A stretch of DNA of 64,000 bases from Thamnidium elegans (lineage: Eukaryota; Mucoromycota; Mucoromycetes; Mucorales; Mucoraceae): the NCBI GenBank assembly GCA_025201345.1, contig JAIXMG010000040.1, positions 62,001 through 126,000 of the forward strand, read 5' to 3'. Under the pieces are notes generated by a model. It was given only the letters and a program-made list of their open reading frames with translations, did not search any database and was not told where the DNA came from. The first letter of the stretch is position 1, and every line of letters begins with the position of its first letter. Shown here piece by piece: positions 46,457 to 57,143 of this stretch. A program made the translations under genes and the position numbers.

Positions 46457-49424
46457 ATGGATTACTTTGCAAAGTTTAAAAAGCGTATTGCGCCACCAAA
46501 GGTACAGCCAACAAGTGCTATGCAACTTGCCAAGTTTCACAAGTGCTGGGAATATGTTCATGTAAGTATATATAAGCGAGTCATCTTATTATTTTTTTGG
46601 TTAACAAGTAATAAAATAGAATATATTTGTAATGGATGATAGAAAAACAAACATGCATGTACAACAAACGGAAATACCGCCCAAATTACGTCAAATGGTT
46701 GATTTATTAGTAGACGAAGAAGCTAGACAAGAAGATAATACAACCGGTGTATGTATGGAATACTTTTTAAAGAATGGGGTATTACATTATTTGGTTACAG
46801 TTGCAGAAAAGGCCGATTATCCAGTTGGCATTCGAGGTGAATCGATTCGTACGATTGCAAGTATGGTGGATTTATTAGATGATCGATTTTTGGTTCATAA
46901 CGCGGTTCATAAACCTACGATTAAATTATTAAGGTTTTGTGTGTTGGATGATCGTCAAAGTGAACTGTACAGTGATGACTTGGTTGATTTAATGTATATT
47001 ATTTGTTCCAAGATTCATGGGTTTCCTGCTCTGTTAAATATCTTTTTTCATGATAAGCATTGGTTAACAACGCCCCAAAAGAGTTCGGAACATCACCCGT
47101 TGGATGAAAAAGTGGAAGAACCAGAATATGAATTTTTACTGTTTACTTATTTGTTACGGTTTGTGCATCGTGAAGGTAGATCAGGGGATTTTGCTCGTAC
47201 TGGATTATTGTTTATTATGGAAATGGCAGCGAATCAATTAGGTGATTTTATATTGGGATCTGATTTTGCCACCATTATGTCGGCTGGTCTTGGCGCTCTT
47301 TACTCTCAATTACCAAGAAAATTAATTGTCAAGGATGAAATTGATCAGATCTATGCTAATCCAACTAGTTTTTTATTGGGCCAAGATTCAATTGAAACAA
47401 TTAATGCACAAAATAACAATATAAGGTTTCCTGTGGGGTTAGGTGTAGAGTATTCTAATTCACCTGAATTCAAGTATCAATTGGATTCGTTTTTAAAGTT
47501 GTTGGAGTTTTGTCAAGACGTACTTACAAGATGTCCTAATGCTGAAATCTCGGCATCGTTATTGACGAGTGTAAGAACTATCTTTTTGGAAAATATTTTG
47601 TATCCTTCTATTTTGGAATGCTCGGATGTAGATGGGTCTTCGGTGGCTGTGATTAGTTATATAGATATTATTTTGCAGACGATACAACAAGAAGATTTGG
47701 CAAAGGTGGTTGTGGGGTATTTAATGGATGATGAGGAAGAACAATCGACCGATACCTCTCTTGTAGGTACACCTGCAGCTACCTCAGAGGAAGCAGATGA
47801 ATATATCTCTAGTGGTATTGGTAAAATCGACATCAACAACCGAAAGAATTCAACATCATCTTCATCTACACATTTCACCCTCAAGGATTTAATCTTTAGT
47901 AGACTTAAATCTAATTCACAAACAACAGTTATTGCGACATTAAAGCTTCTCAAGACATTAATTAAAAACCATTGTCAATATTCACTTAAATTACTTTCTA
48001 TTTATCCCGATAATTTAAAGAACCCCACTATTATCTCGCATCATTTACGTGAAGTTGAATTGTATTTTTCGCTGATTATTGCTATTGATTCAGATCATGC
48101 TAAGGATGTGTTGGCGTGTGGGTACCAAGATTACTTGCGCGATGTTGAGCGTACGATTGATTCAGATTGGTGTTATCAAAATTTAAACCCACTTCATAAT
48201 CAATCACATAGTTCTAGAAATGATATGAAGGAGATGCCTAAAGCGAAAAGAAGAAGAAGTTTCAAGTACGGTCAGAGGTACGAAGATATTAAACAAGAAG
48301 AACAAGAACAGCAGCAACAGGAAAAGAAGAGACAACACAGTTTGCCATGCAACAAAGCCTTAACTAGACATCGGGTTCGATCCACAGATCCTTTATTACA
48401 AATATTGCTGAGTTTATTAAGTCATTTCTTTACTCAGTCTTCTGAATTGAATTTGGCTTTGACAGGTGTGATTACAGCTTTGGCGCTTTGTCCTTATCGT
48501 AGTTTACAAGGTTGGATCTCGTTTAGTGAGACGGATAGAACCAATCGAGATGATATCTTGGTTTTAAATTCAAATGGAGGACAAGCGGAAGTGAACAAGA
48601 CCAAGATTCGTAGTCAGGATATTTATGCTCACTTTGATTCTAGTGTACCTGTAGACGAAGATGATGATGATGATGATCGATCCATTGACTTTGGAGCAGA
48701 TAGAGAATCATCCAAGATGACATCGCCTACTTATTTTAAATCTTATCCTCCCTTTTTCACTTTACTTCGTACACTTACGCAACAAGTTGATTATTATCGA
48801 TCTGAAATTCATGCTTTTGATAAGCTCTTGGAAGAAAGAAGAAATGCATTGATTGCAGGTGAAACTTCCTTTTTGGATAAAAAAATTATTACACCCTCTA
48901 GTTCACTTTCAACTGGTACGAGGAGTACTGTTGCGCAACAGTTAAATACAAATGGTATCTTGAATAGAAGACCATCTGTGTTGAGAACTTCGTTATCAAC
49001 GGACCCTACACCGGCTTTAACTCCTTCTTCGTCTAGTTCCACTGTGGGACTTGGAGGTCCACGTATCTCACCTAACCCTCCTCCTTTACCTCCTATCAAT
49101 ATGAATGTGGTGATGAATAATCCAATGTCACCGTTAGGTTTGCATATTCGAAAGACTTCGGCTATGCGTATCCAGCCCTTGTTTCCTTCTAATTTTGTAA
49201 ATGAAAGAGAGGAACCGATTTTGGATTTGGATGATGAGGATGAACATACGTTTGCACCTAAAACTGCAGACCCTTCAAGACCTAAACGAGTAGATAAAAG
49301 TACAGAAATAACGTTGTCCATGTTGTTGAATAATGTGGTCATTTTGGAGGAAAGTATCAAGGAATTAGTTGCATTAATGCAAGTGAGACGAAGTTTGGGA
49401 ATTGACGAAATTAGTTATGTCTAA
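46457..49424 (+). CDS. FHIP-like (FAM160/RAI16) FTS-Hook-interacting protein
   Basis: Two exons (46457-46561, 46620-49424) give 969 residues. FHIP proteins form the FHF complex with FTS and Hook and link early endosomes to dynein; in Aspergillus the equivalent is FhipA. Seen: the N-terminal block (IPPKLRQMVDLLVDEEARQ; TGVCMEYFLKNGVLHYLV; YPVGIRGESIRTIASMVDLL) and RSGDFARTGLLFIMEMA, which match the conserved RAI16-like domain (about residues 50-350). Beyond it are Ser/Glu/Asp-rich spacers, a second conserved helical block at about 420-640 (TDPLLQILLSLLSHFFTQSS), and a disordered Pro/Ser-rich C-terminal third. The family call is good; details of partners are inferred. Confidence 0.85.
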
Positions 49425-49587
49425 AGTAGTAATAATATATCCTTTTTTTATTTATTTATGTTTTTGATTTTTTTTTTTTTTTAAGTCATGTCAGAATTAT
49501 GGCATGAGTGGTACAAAAATTCAAAGCATTTTTTATTTTTATTTTTTATAAAGTTTTATTATACAGAGACAAAACAATTATTTTATC

Positions 49588-50075
49588 TTATGGAGCTTTA
49601 AAAAAGAATACGTAGCCAGCATCATCATAACACACAACCACATTTGATAAAGGATGCCCGGAAACACCAATCACTTCATTTTCACTTACTTTGACTTTCC
49701 CGACCTGACTTCCTGTATTGACTTGAAATCCATACATATAACTGTCTTCGGTGATACCATAAATGTATTCACCTTTAGGTGATACGGCAGCAGCTATAAA
49801 ATCAGAACCCGTCTTTCTATTGTGTGTAAAGGTCTTTATGATTTGTCCTCGTAATGACATGATAAATAAAGTGTTGGTCTTGTTACATACGAGGTAGTGC
49901 TCTAAGTTTTTGGGCATTTGTGAGATAGTTTGAACTGAGGCGTTGCCTAATCCACCCATTGGGTTTAATTGACCCTTTTCCATGTTTGGTTGTGGGTTAA
50001 TTGTATATAAACAAGAAGTTGTTTTTGAGTCCCAAATCTAAAATATAAGTTTAGTTGGGCGTTAATAATACATTT

Positions 50076-50113
<38 letters not shown>

Positions 50114-51423
50114 TTAACGGTTCCGTCACTACTTGCACTAAGGATACGCGAATTATCAGCAGAGTACATGACGTTATTTATAAAAGAAGTATGTCCGCGA
50201 AGTTCTTTAAGCATCTTTCCAGATTTTAAACCGTGAATACGAATAGTTTGATCGTAGCTTGCAGAGAGTATTTGAGAACTATCTTTACTAAATGCAATAG
50301 ATGTGACACCTTCCATATGCGCTGCGGGGATACGTTTTTGACATGTACCTGATTTTAATTTCCAAATTGCGATTTTACCATCAGATGAACCAGATGCCAA
50401 TAGTTCGTTGTCGTGACTGAATTGAACACAGAGTACGGATTTATCCATGGCCATTAAACTGTCTTTGGCTTGGTATGTTAAATCCTTTCGTAATTTGCCG
50501 GTTAAATAATTCCAGATCTCAATAAATCCATCGACGGAACCTGTTGCTAGGTATTGGCCGTTGCTAGAAAACGCAGCACATTCGGCGTGTGTCTTTTTAC
50601 CCGGGAATTTGATGGAGACGTATGGCTTAGATGCAAACACGTCTTCTTCTGTTTTTTGAATGGCGGTGGTTCCACTAAATATATCGTAGGTGGAGTCGGG
50701 TTGTAAGATGCCTTGATGTTGTTGCCATTTTAAACTTTGGCCTAATAGTGTGAGGAGTCTGCTGTTGGGTGCAACTGCTACTTCTTTTTCCAGTTCTAAT
50801 GATACGTTTCTTTTTTTTTTTAGTTCTTCTCTTTTACATAAATCGGTTTCTTTTTTTTAATTTTTTTTTTTTTTTTTTTTGCCTCTTACGCTTTGATATG
50901 TTTCTTCTTCTTTCTTCGGTTGTGTATAATGACTGTTGAGGCTGATCTAAATAATGCTCTAATACTTGATACCTATCGGGATCTTCTTCGCACATTTGTC
51001 TTAATACGTTGGATTTTCTTAATAATGTCTTTGCTGCACTGTACTCTTTACTTTCTATAAGTTCAAACGCAACCTATGTATATGCAAAATTTGTTTAAGT
51101 TTGTGTTTTATGTGTGTGTGTTTTGTAGTGTGCGTTACCTGTTCATATAAATCAAATAACTTTTCTTTTGCTATACCAAGATGGTTTACTTGTTTTAATA
51201 TAACATCCCATCGTCCATCGATTATATCTTGCAAGAACTTTTCCTTGTTTTCTATCGCGTTTAGAAATGTGTTTGATTCTTTTTCTAATGTTGAGAGTGA
51301 GTGATCCAAGTTGTTTTCACGGAAGAATTGGATTATTAATTTGACAACGCTATAGTATATTTATTAGCCATGCGTACTTGTTAGTTATGAAGCACCTTAC
51401 TCTTGTTTATCTATAGTTGACAT
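49588..51423 (-). CDS. SMU1: SMU1, WD40 spliceosome component
   Basis: Five exons on the minus strand (51423-51401, 51349-51139, 51073-50890, 50849-50113, 50037-49588) give 534 residues; animal SMU1 has 513. SMU1 is a WD40 protein of the spliceosomal B complex acting with RED. Seen: an N-terminal LisH/CTLH-type helical region ([20 protein letters not shown], then [10 protein letters not shown]), the segment [20 protein letters not shown] typical of SMU1, and about seven WD repeats (for example [39 protein letters not shown] and [13 protein letters not shown]). SMU1 is kept in many intron-rich fungi but lost in budding yeast, which fits the intron-rich genes here. The fourth intron contains a T32 run right beside its 5' splice site. 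Confidence 0.93.
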
Positions 51424-51559
51424 TGTTATAAAAGAGAAACCCTTGAACGATGTGCTGAAAAAAAAGCGGATGATAAAAAAAGAAAAGTCGTGACGACTTT
51501 ATAACTTTTTTTTTTTTTTCTCTTTTTTTCGTGTTTACTTCTCTTTATTATAATTAAAA

Positions 51560-53164
51560 ATGTCGCTTCCAATTCATTCACAAACAGACCAAGAAATTCC
51601 AATTCATATTGTTAGTTCGATCAGTTCAAAATCAGCACTTGCAGAAGAAAAGATAGCAAGACAACTTCGTTCGATTACAAAAAAAACAAAGGGTAGTCGA
51701 TATGTCGATCTCGGGTTAACAGTGAATAAAGAATCTAGCAATCAAAGTAAAAGAAGGACGTCGATTACAGAAGACGAAGCGGATGAAACAGAAGAAACAG
51801 GAGAGTCTTTATCTCATTATCGATCGATACATGAACATGACAAAGAAAATGTAGATATGAGTGGCCGTACTATGTTTACGTTTCAACAACAAGTAAAGAA
51901 ATCATCAAGTAATATGCTCAAGAAAGTATTGGACGATGAACCTACTACTTCAACGCGAACTAAAAAAACAACAAAAATAGCTAAAAAAACAGTAGAACCA
52001 AATCATGCTAAACGACGTAGAGTAGAAAGACAAATGGAATTATTAAAAGGCGATAATAGTTCATCAGAAGAATTTGAATCTTCTGAAGACGAAGAAGAAA
52101 AAAAGGAAAAGAAATCAATGTTTCATGATACAGAAGGTTACGAAAGATACTTTCAAGACCTTCATACAAGTTCAAAGACTTCAAATAATACATTATCTAA
52201 ATTACAAGTACTGGAACCGCAGGAATTTCATACGATCTTGTCAAATGCGCCAGATAAACATAAACAAGAAATTGAAATCTTGTCAGAAATGCATAAACAA
52301 CATTTTCCTCAATGGTTCTTTGAACTTCAATCTGGATTTAATTTGGTGTTTTATGGGTACGGATCCAAACGTAAATTATTAAACGAGTTTGCAGAGAGTG
52401 CGTTAACAGATGGACCGTTAATTGTTGTCAATGGATTTTTTCCGTCTATTTCGATCAAAGATATCCTGCTAAAGATTACAGCTGGAGCGTTAGGTAAAAC
52501 AGTATCAACTGGACAGATTAGTGATCATGTTAAATTTATATGTGATTATTTTGAAAGTGAAGAAAGAGAATTTGAAGGTCTTTATATTGTGATTCATAAT
52601 TTGGATGGAGCTAATTTACGTAACGAACGTACACAGACAGCACTTTCCATGCTAGCAAAGGCAAATAATATTCATTTGGTTGCATCCGTAGATCATATTA
52701 ACTCGGGTTTATTATGGGATAATGTAAAATCAAGTCGATTTAATTGGATTTGGCATGATGCAACAACATTTGATGATTACTTGGTAGAAACTAGTTTTGA
52801 AAACTCTTTATTGATTAGAACTGGTGAATTAGGTGGGGCAAGAGGAGCTAAATTTGTATTGGAATCATTAACAAGTAATGCACGTGGTGTGTTCAAGATA
52901 TTGGCAGAGCATCAATTAACTGAAATGGAATTAGCTAATATGGAAGGAAAAGGAAATGAATCTGTTGGATTAAGTTATAGTCAATATTATCAAAAATGTC
53001 GTGAGGGGTTCTTTGTATCAAGTGATTTAGCACTCAAGACTGAATTAACTGAATTTAGAGATCATAAATTGATTGCTACTAAAAAGAATATTGATGGTAC
53101 CGAGTTCTTTTATATACCATTAGATAAATCAACTTTACTTAATATAATTGAATTAATTTTATGA
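51560..53164 (+). CDS. ORC2: Origin recognition complex subunit 2 (ORC2)
   Basis: A single exon of 534 residues. ORC2 is part of the six-subunit complex that marks replication origins and loads MCM2-7. The first 210 residues are charged and Lys/Ser/Glu-rich without a domain, as in other ORC2 proteins. The conserved region starts at about 250: FPQWFFELQSGFNLVFYGYG, SKRKLLNEFA, IVVNGFFPSISIKDILLKI, then LYIVIHNLDGANLRNE, HLVASVDHINSGLLWD and RFNWIWHDATTFDDY. It ends in a winged-helix-like C-terminus. The AAA+-like fold lacks a clear Walker A, as usual for ORC2. Head-to-head with SMU1 (137 bp between starts). Its stop codon overlaps that of the RhoGAP gene. Confidence 0.95.
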   Translation: MSLPIHSQTDQEIPIHIVSSISSKSALAEEKIARQLRSITKKTKGSRYVDLGLTVNKESSNQSKRRTSITEDEADETEETGESLSHYRSIHEHDKENVDMSGRTMFTFQQQVKKSSSNMLKKVLDDEPTTSTRTKKTTKIAKKTVEPNHAKRRRVERQMELLKGDNSSSEEFESSEDEEEKKEKKSMFHDTEGYERYFQDLHTSSKTSNNTLSKLQVLEPQEFHTILSNAPDKHKQEIEILSEMHKQHFPQWFFELQSGFNLVFYGYGSKRKLLNEFAESALTDGPLIVVNGFFPSISIKDILLKITAGALGKTVSTGQISDHVKFICDYFESEEREFEGLYIVIHNLDGANLRNERTQTALSMLAKANNIHLVASVDHINSGLLWDNVKSSRFNWIWHDATTFDDYLVETSFENSLLIRTGELGGARGAKFVLESLTSNARGVFKILAEHQLTEMELANMEGKGNESVGLSYSQYYQKCREGFFVSSDLALKTELTEFRDHKLIATKKNIDGTEFFYIPLDKSTLLNIIELIL

Positions 53165-54714
53165 ATATTCTGCAAATAAAATATGACTTTGGAGAATAAT
53201 AAAATCTACGGTTTGAATCATTTCTTTCATTTGATGTTCTTCGTTGCCAGCAACAAAGCGCATTAATGTGGGTCCAAATACAACTGCTAAATTAGTTGAT
53301 GTCATTTTATTGCTCATAGCATGTTGATGAACCCTATTCGTTGTTTTAGTTTACTTTTAGTCATAACTATTAATATTTTTTTTTTTTAAAAAACTTACTT
53401 TTTCAAGTGTTGTACAAGAAATTTTATAGTACAATAGGTTTCAATTGGTAAATTACGTAGTAAACTATAACTTTTATTTAAACGTTCTTGTGGGCTTGTA
53501 AAGTTTACTAAATAATAAATAATAATAAATGTAAGTAAATTATCGTCAATATATATATTAAATTGAATACTACTTTACACGTAAAATCTTTGGAAAGAAC
53601 GGGTGATGGTAAATCTCTCAAATATAATTTTAACAGGTTTGTTATTACATGAATATCGTCATAATTTGATAGTTTAGGTTGCTTATTTTCATTAAACGCA
53701 ATTTTTAATTCTTTTACGTGACCAAAGGTACCCGACTTTCGGTAAATACCTTCTACATGTAATCCTCTTGATTCTACTTCTCGAATACATTTTAATACAA
53801 CTGATGGTATCACAGATTTTTCTAATCTAGCTTGATCAATAAGATCATTCCCAAACACTTTGTAGAAAATTAATTATTATGTATAAATAGATTTTTTATT
53901 TTTACTCACTGTATTTTCTATGTTCTATTGTACCTGTTTGAACAACAGCAGCAGGGTGTAATAATGGTTCAGAAGATGAAGCAATAGGAATAGGATCCGA
54001 TATATTTAAACTAGTTTCTTCATGGTGTCTTTTTTTTCTACTAGAGAGTCGAAGACTAATTTGTCGAAAGATACCAGGCTCTTTTTTTGGATATTGTACA
54101 GGTGGTGTTGGTGCAGTACTAGTACTCGCGGTAGGTGTATTGGATACAGGGGTCGAAGGGGCTAAAGAATAGGGTGGGTCAACTAAAGTGACACCTACAG
54201 TAGGTTCTTGATACATAAATGCACTAATATGATTTTCTTTTTCGGCAATGGATCTAATTAACGATTCATTTTTATTATTTAAATCAATTGATTTTTGATG
54301 TAACTTTAATATCTCGGCTAATAATTCTTCTCGGACGGTTGTTAGTTTGTTGTTGTGGAGGGTCGAGCTCTCGATTTCTTTAGAAAGTGCGTCTAATCTA
54401 TCAACATAGTAACTTTCAATCTTTTCCCAATGGGTTTCTCTATATTTTATATGAGGTTATTTTAATTTTGTCATTTGCATATAAAAAAAAAGGAGAGTTT
54501 TTTTTTTTTATTCAATAATTACCGGCTTTTTTCTAGAGGAAATACTTTGTCTTGTCTTTTTGTATCACTAATAGGAGAATTTGAATGTAGCTAATATTTT
54601 TATATATTATCAGTAATTGATCTTCTTTATTTATATATATATATGCAAAGTACTTACAGATAAAGAAAATCTGCTTTTGTGTGGGCTATCGTTTTGAGGA
54701 TTTTGACAGATCAT
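53159..54714 (-). CDS. RhoGAP-domain protein with N-terminal coiled coil
   Basis: Six exons on the minus strand (54714-54658, 54590-54523, 54439-53910, 53857-53579, 53507-53399, 53333-53159) give 405 residues. An N-terminal helical/coiled-coil stretch at about 40-120 (ETHWEKIESYYVDRLDALSK...) could be the tail of an F-BAR-like or plain coiled-coil module. A Pro/Thr/Ser-rich linker and basic patch (LRLSSRKKRHH) follow. The RhoGAP domain spans about 218-405, with the arginine finger in VEGIYRKSG at about 258, LLKLYLRDLPSPVL, and NLAVVFGPTLMR. RhoGAPs stimulate GTP hydrolysis on Rho/Rac/Cdc42. The final exon overlaps the ORC2 stop codon by six bases. Confidence 0.9.
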
Positions 54715-57143
54715 TTATGTATATCGAAAAAAGAAAAAGAAATTAAAAAGAAAAAGAATAAATATTATGTATAAAAAAAGGTTTTTTTTAGAAAAGGGAC
54801 AATAAGGCTGAGTATGATTGTGACACTTTTTTATATAAATATATATCTTTATTAGGAGACTTTACCAAAAAAGCTGCTAATTAAAGACCCCCATCTAGAC
54901 TTTTTTTTTTTCGTTTGATGAAGGAATTACTTTACGATCCCCCGCCCCCCCCCCCAAAAAACGTCTTTCTTTTTGGAAAATTAAAATCTCAAAATTGAAT
55001 GGCAGTTATTTTCTCTCACTTTTTATTAAAAGTCAGTGGATAATTCTTAAAAACTATAATCTTCAGTGAGATCATTAGGCGAGGACTTAACGTTTAGAAG
55101 CTCATTCGACACAAGATTTTAGTTTTACGTTTCTTTCTGATTTGTATAGTACACCTCCTACTAATCAACTTTTAAGAAAAGTTTATGTGTTATGCCAGTT
55201 CGTTTCCCTTCCTGACAAGATGTAGAGAATTCAATAAAAAATCGATAATTTAAAATTTTTATTTGTAGATAAAACTATCTAGGTGGTACGCGCCTTTTAG
55301 TGAATTCAGCATTGTATAAGATTTGAAGAGTCCTTTGGCTTTTCCTTCATTGAAAATTCTTTTCACAGTTTTTGGGTTTGTTTCGTTTAGAATTCGTTTC
55401 AATAAGCCAAAGTCTTGTCTTGTATATCTCTTTTGCTTGCTTTGAGATAACCTGTCAAGCCCAACTAACTTTCTTTTATGGGCTTGTACTGCGTTTAGTA
55501 TTCGTTCAGTGCTCTTTATTCGATAGAAGTTCCTACCAAGATATCGTTAAATTTAAGTTCAACAACTTCCTATTAGTTTAAAGATAATTAGAATAGAGCT
55601 TGTTATTGGTATATCAGTGTCTAGATTATCACCTTTAGCGCTTCAACTTCACGCTTCATAGCTTAAATTTGATTTAGTTACTTTACTTCGCACAGACGTT
55701 GCTGTAGAATAAATGTAGAGTAGGCTGATAAAATGATGGTAACTTTTATTCATGATAAAAATAGGGGGTCGTACAATCTATTTATACGTGTCTACCACTT
55801 GTTGTTATCTAGATTTTCTATGCTTATCATTTCGAGAAAAAAAAGCCTCACTAACTAAGCTGTTTAATTTCGAGTTTTAGACATTTTAAAAAATAAAACG
55901 TGAATTGGATCTTGATCCTTATTATTATTATTATTATTATTTTAAAATTAGTTGAGAAATAAGTAGGGAAGTTAATTAATTATAAGAGAGCACGACGGTT
56001 TCTCTAATTTTCTGTGTGTATACAAACTACGAAAGTGTGGCCTATAGGTCCATAGGAATATCAATATGTGAAGGTTGACTTATTCTAAAAAAGAATAAAA
56101 AATTTCTAATCAATCATAACATAGCTATTATATTACCAGTAGTTCTGAACTAAATGCATCAGAACTATACTTCGTTGTAACTGCGGTAGGCTATAGAGAA
56201 GATCCACAATACTACATAAATAGTCTTTGCTAAGTCCATTAATTCTAGGATTCTTTACTTGGGTTCAATCAATCGGAACATTACAGGTTGAGAGCAAATT
56301 ACTATATTCAAAAGTAAAAAGGGAGAAGATGCCGCCGTCGGAAACGTGACATTGATCCTCCAGGTATAAAATCATGAGTTCAATACGGGAACAATTTGAA
56401 ACAGGTTTTGTCCCTATACTTCTTCCTTTGCTGCAGTTTACAATTTATAAGTATATGGTATTTGCCAAATGGCTAATAAATACAGCTACTATTCTATATT
56501 CCAGACTAAGTGTTATCGCGGAGGGTACCTTATCTCTGGCCTGGCTTTCTCTTGGCTTGCCTGCTTGTAATAGGTGAAGAGTCAGTTTGACTCTCTGTTC
56601 TATAAACCCTATGCTACGTTTCCTGTAGAATTATTTATGGATTTACATCTAGCGTCTTTCCTTGGTTATCTTCTCATAAGTTCTAATGGACATTGTTTGC
56701 ACACTTTCCCTTCTCTGAAATAATTATTCCTAATGTAGTATAATGCGTCACATGTAAATATTTCAAACCTTAGCTATCCTTTTTCTGTACTTATTGTACT
56801 TATTTAATTCATGCGGCAGTCCTTTTTTTTATGAGTAAACGAAATAAAACCCCATACTTTTTTGAATCGATCGTGCAAATGGAACTGTGCAGCTAGAATT
56901 TCCCCTTGATGCTACTGTGTAGATTATTTTTAGACAGCCCTCCTCTTGAACGAGAAAGGTATCTGGTTAACTTAAAAATCCCCGAGTAACACTATTCACA
57001 TCCTTTTTTTTTTGGGGGGGGGGGACTAGGCTTCATAGTCATATCATGGCCAAAGCAGTTACACAGCATGTGCTGTGACCGGATACATTTCTAAGCGGAA
57101 AAAAAAAAAGAAAGGCAGAACTTTACTTTTTATTTCTACTTGA
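54715..57143. other. 2.4 kb gene-free spacer, partly of unusual composition
   Basis: The left 300 bases hold A/T and C runs (about 54944-54955). From about 55020 to 56815 the long A/T runs seen elsewhere nearly vanish. Short near-repeats occur (tttcgtttagaattcgttt near 55379 and gcgtttagtattcgttcag near 55491), and there is an ATT repeat at 55918-55941. Open frames are short (at most 69 codons) and unrecognised. It may be the remains of a mobile element; no terminal repeats were identified. Confidence 0.4.

Noticed and set aside
48360..48385. A GGTTCGATCC sequence like a tRNA B box
   Set aside because: It lies inside the conserved FHIP-like coding frame, and no A box or cloverleaf can be drawn around it.
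48809..49360. A 183-codon minus-strand frame
   Set aside because: It is antisense to the FHIP-like gene's low-complexity end and has no features of its own.
56255..56395. GGTTCAATC and GAGTTCAATAC motifs suggestive of a tRNA
   Set aside because: No acceptor stem or anticodon arm pairs around either motif.
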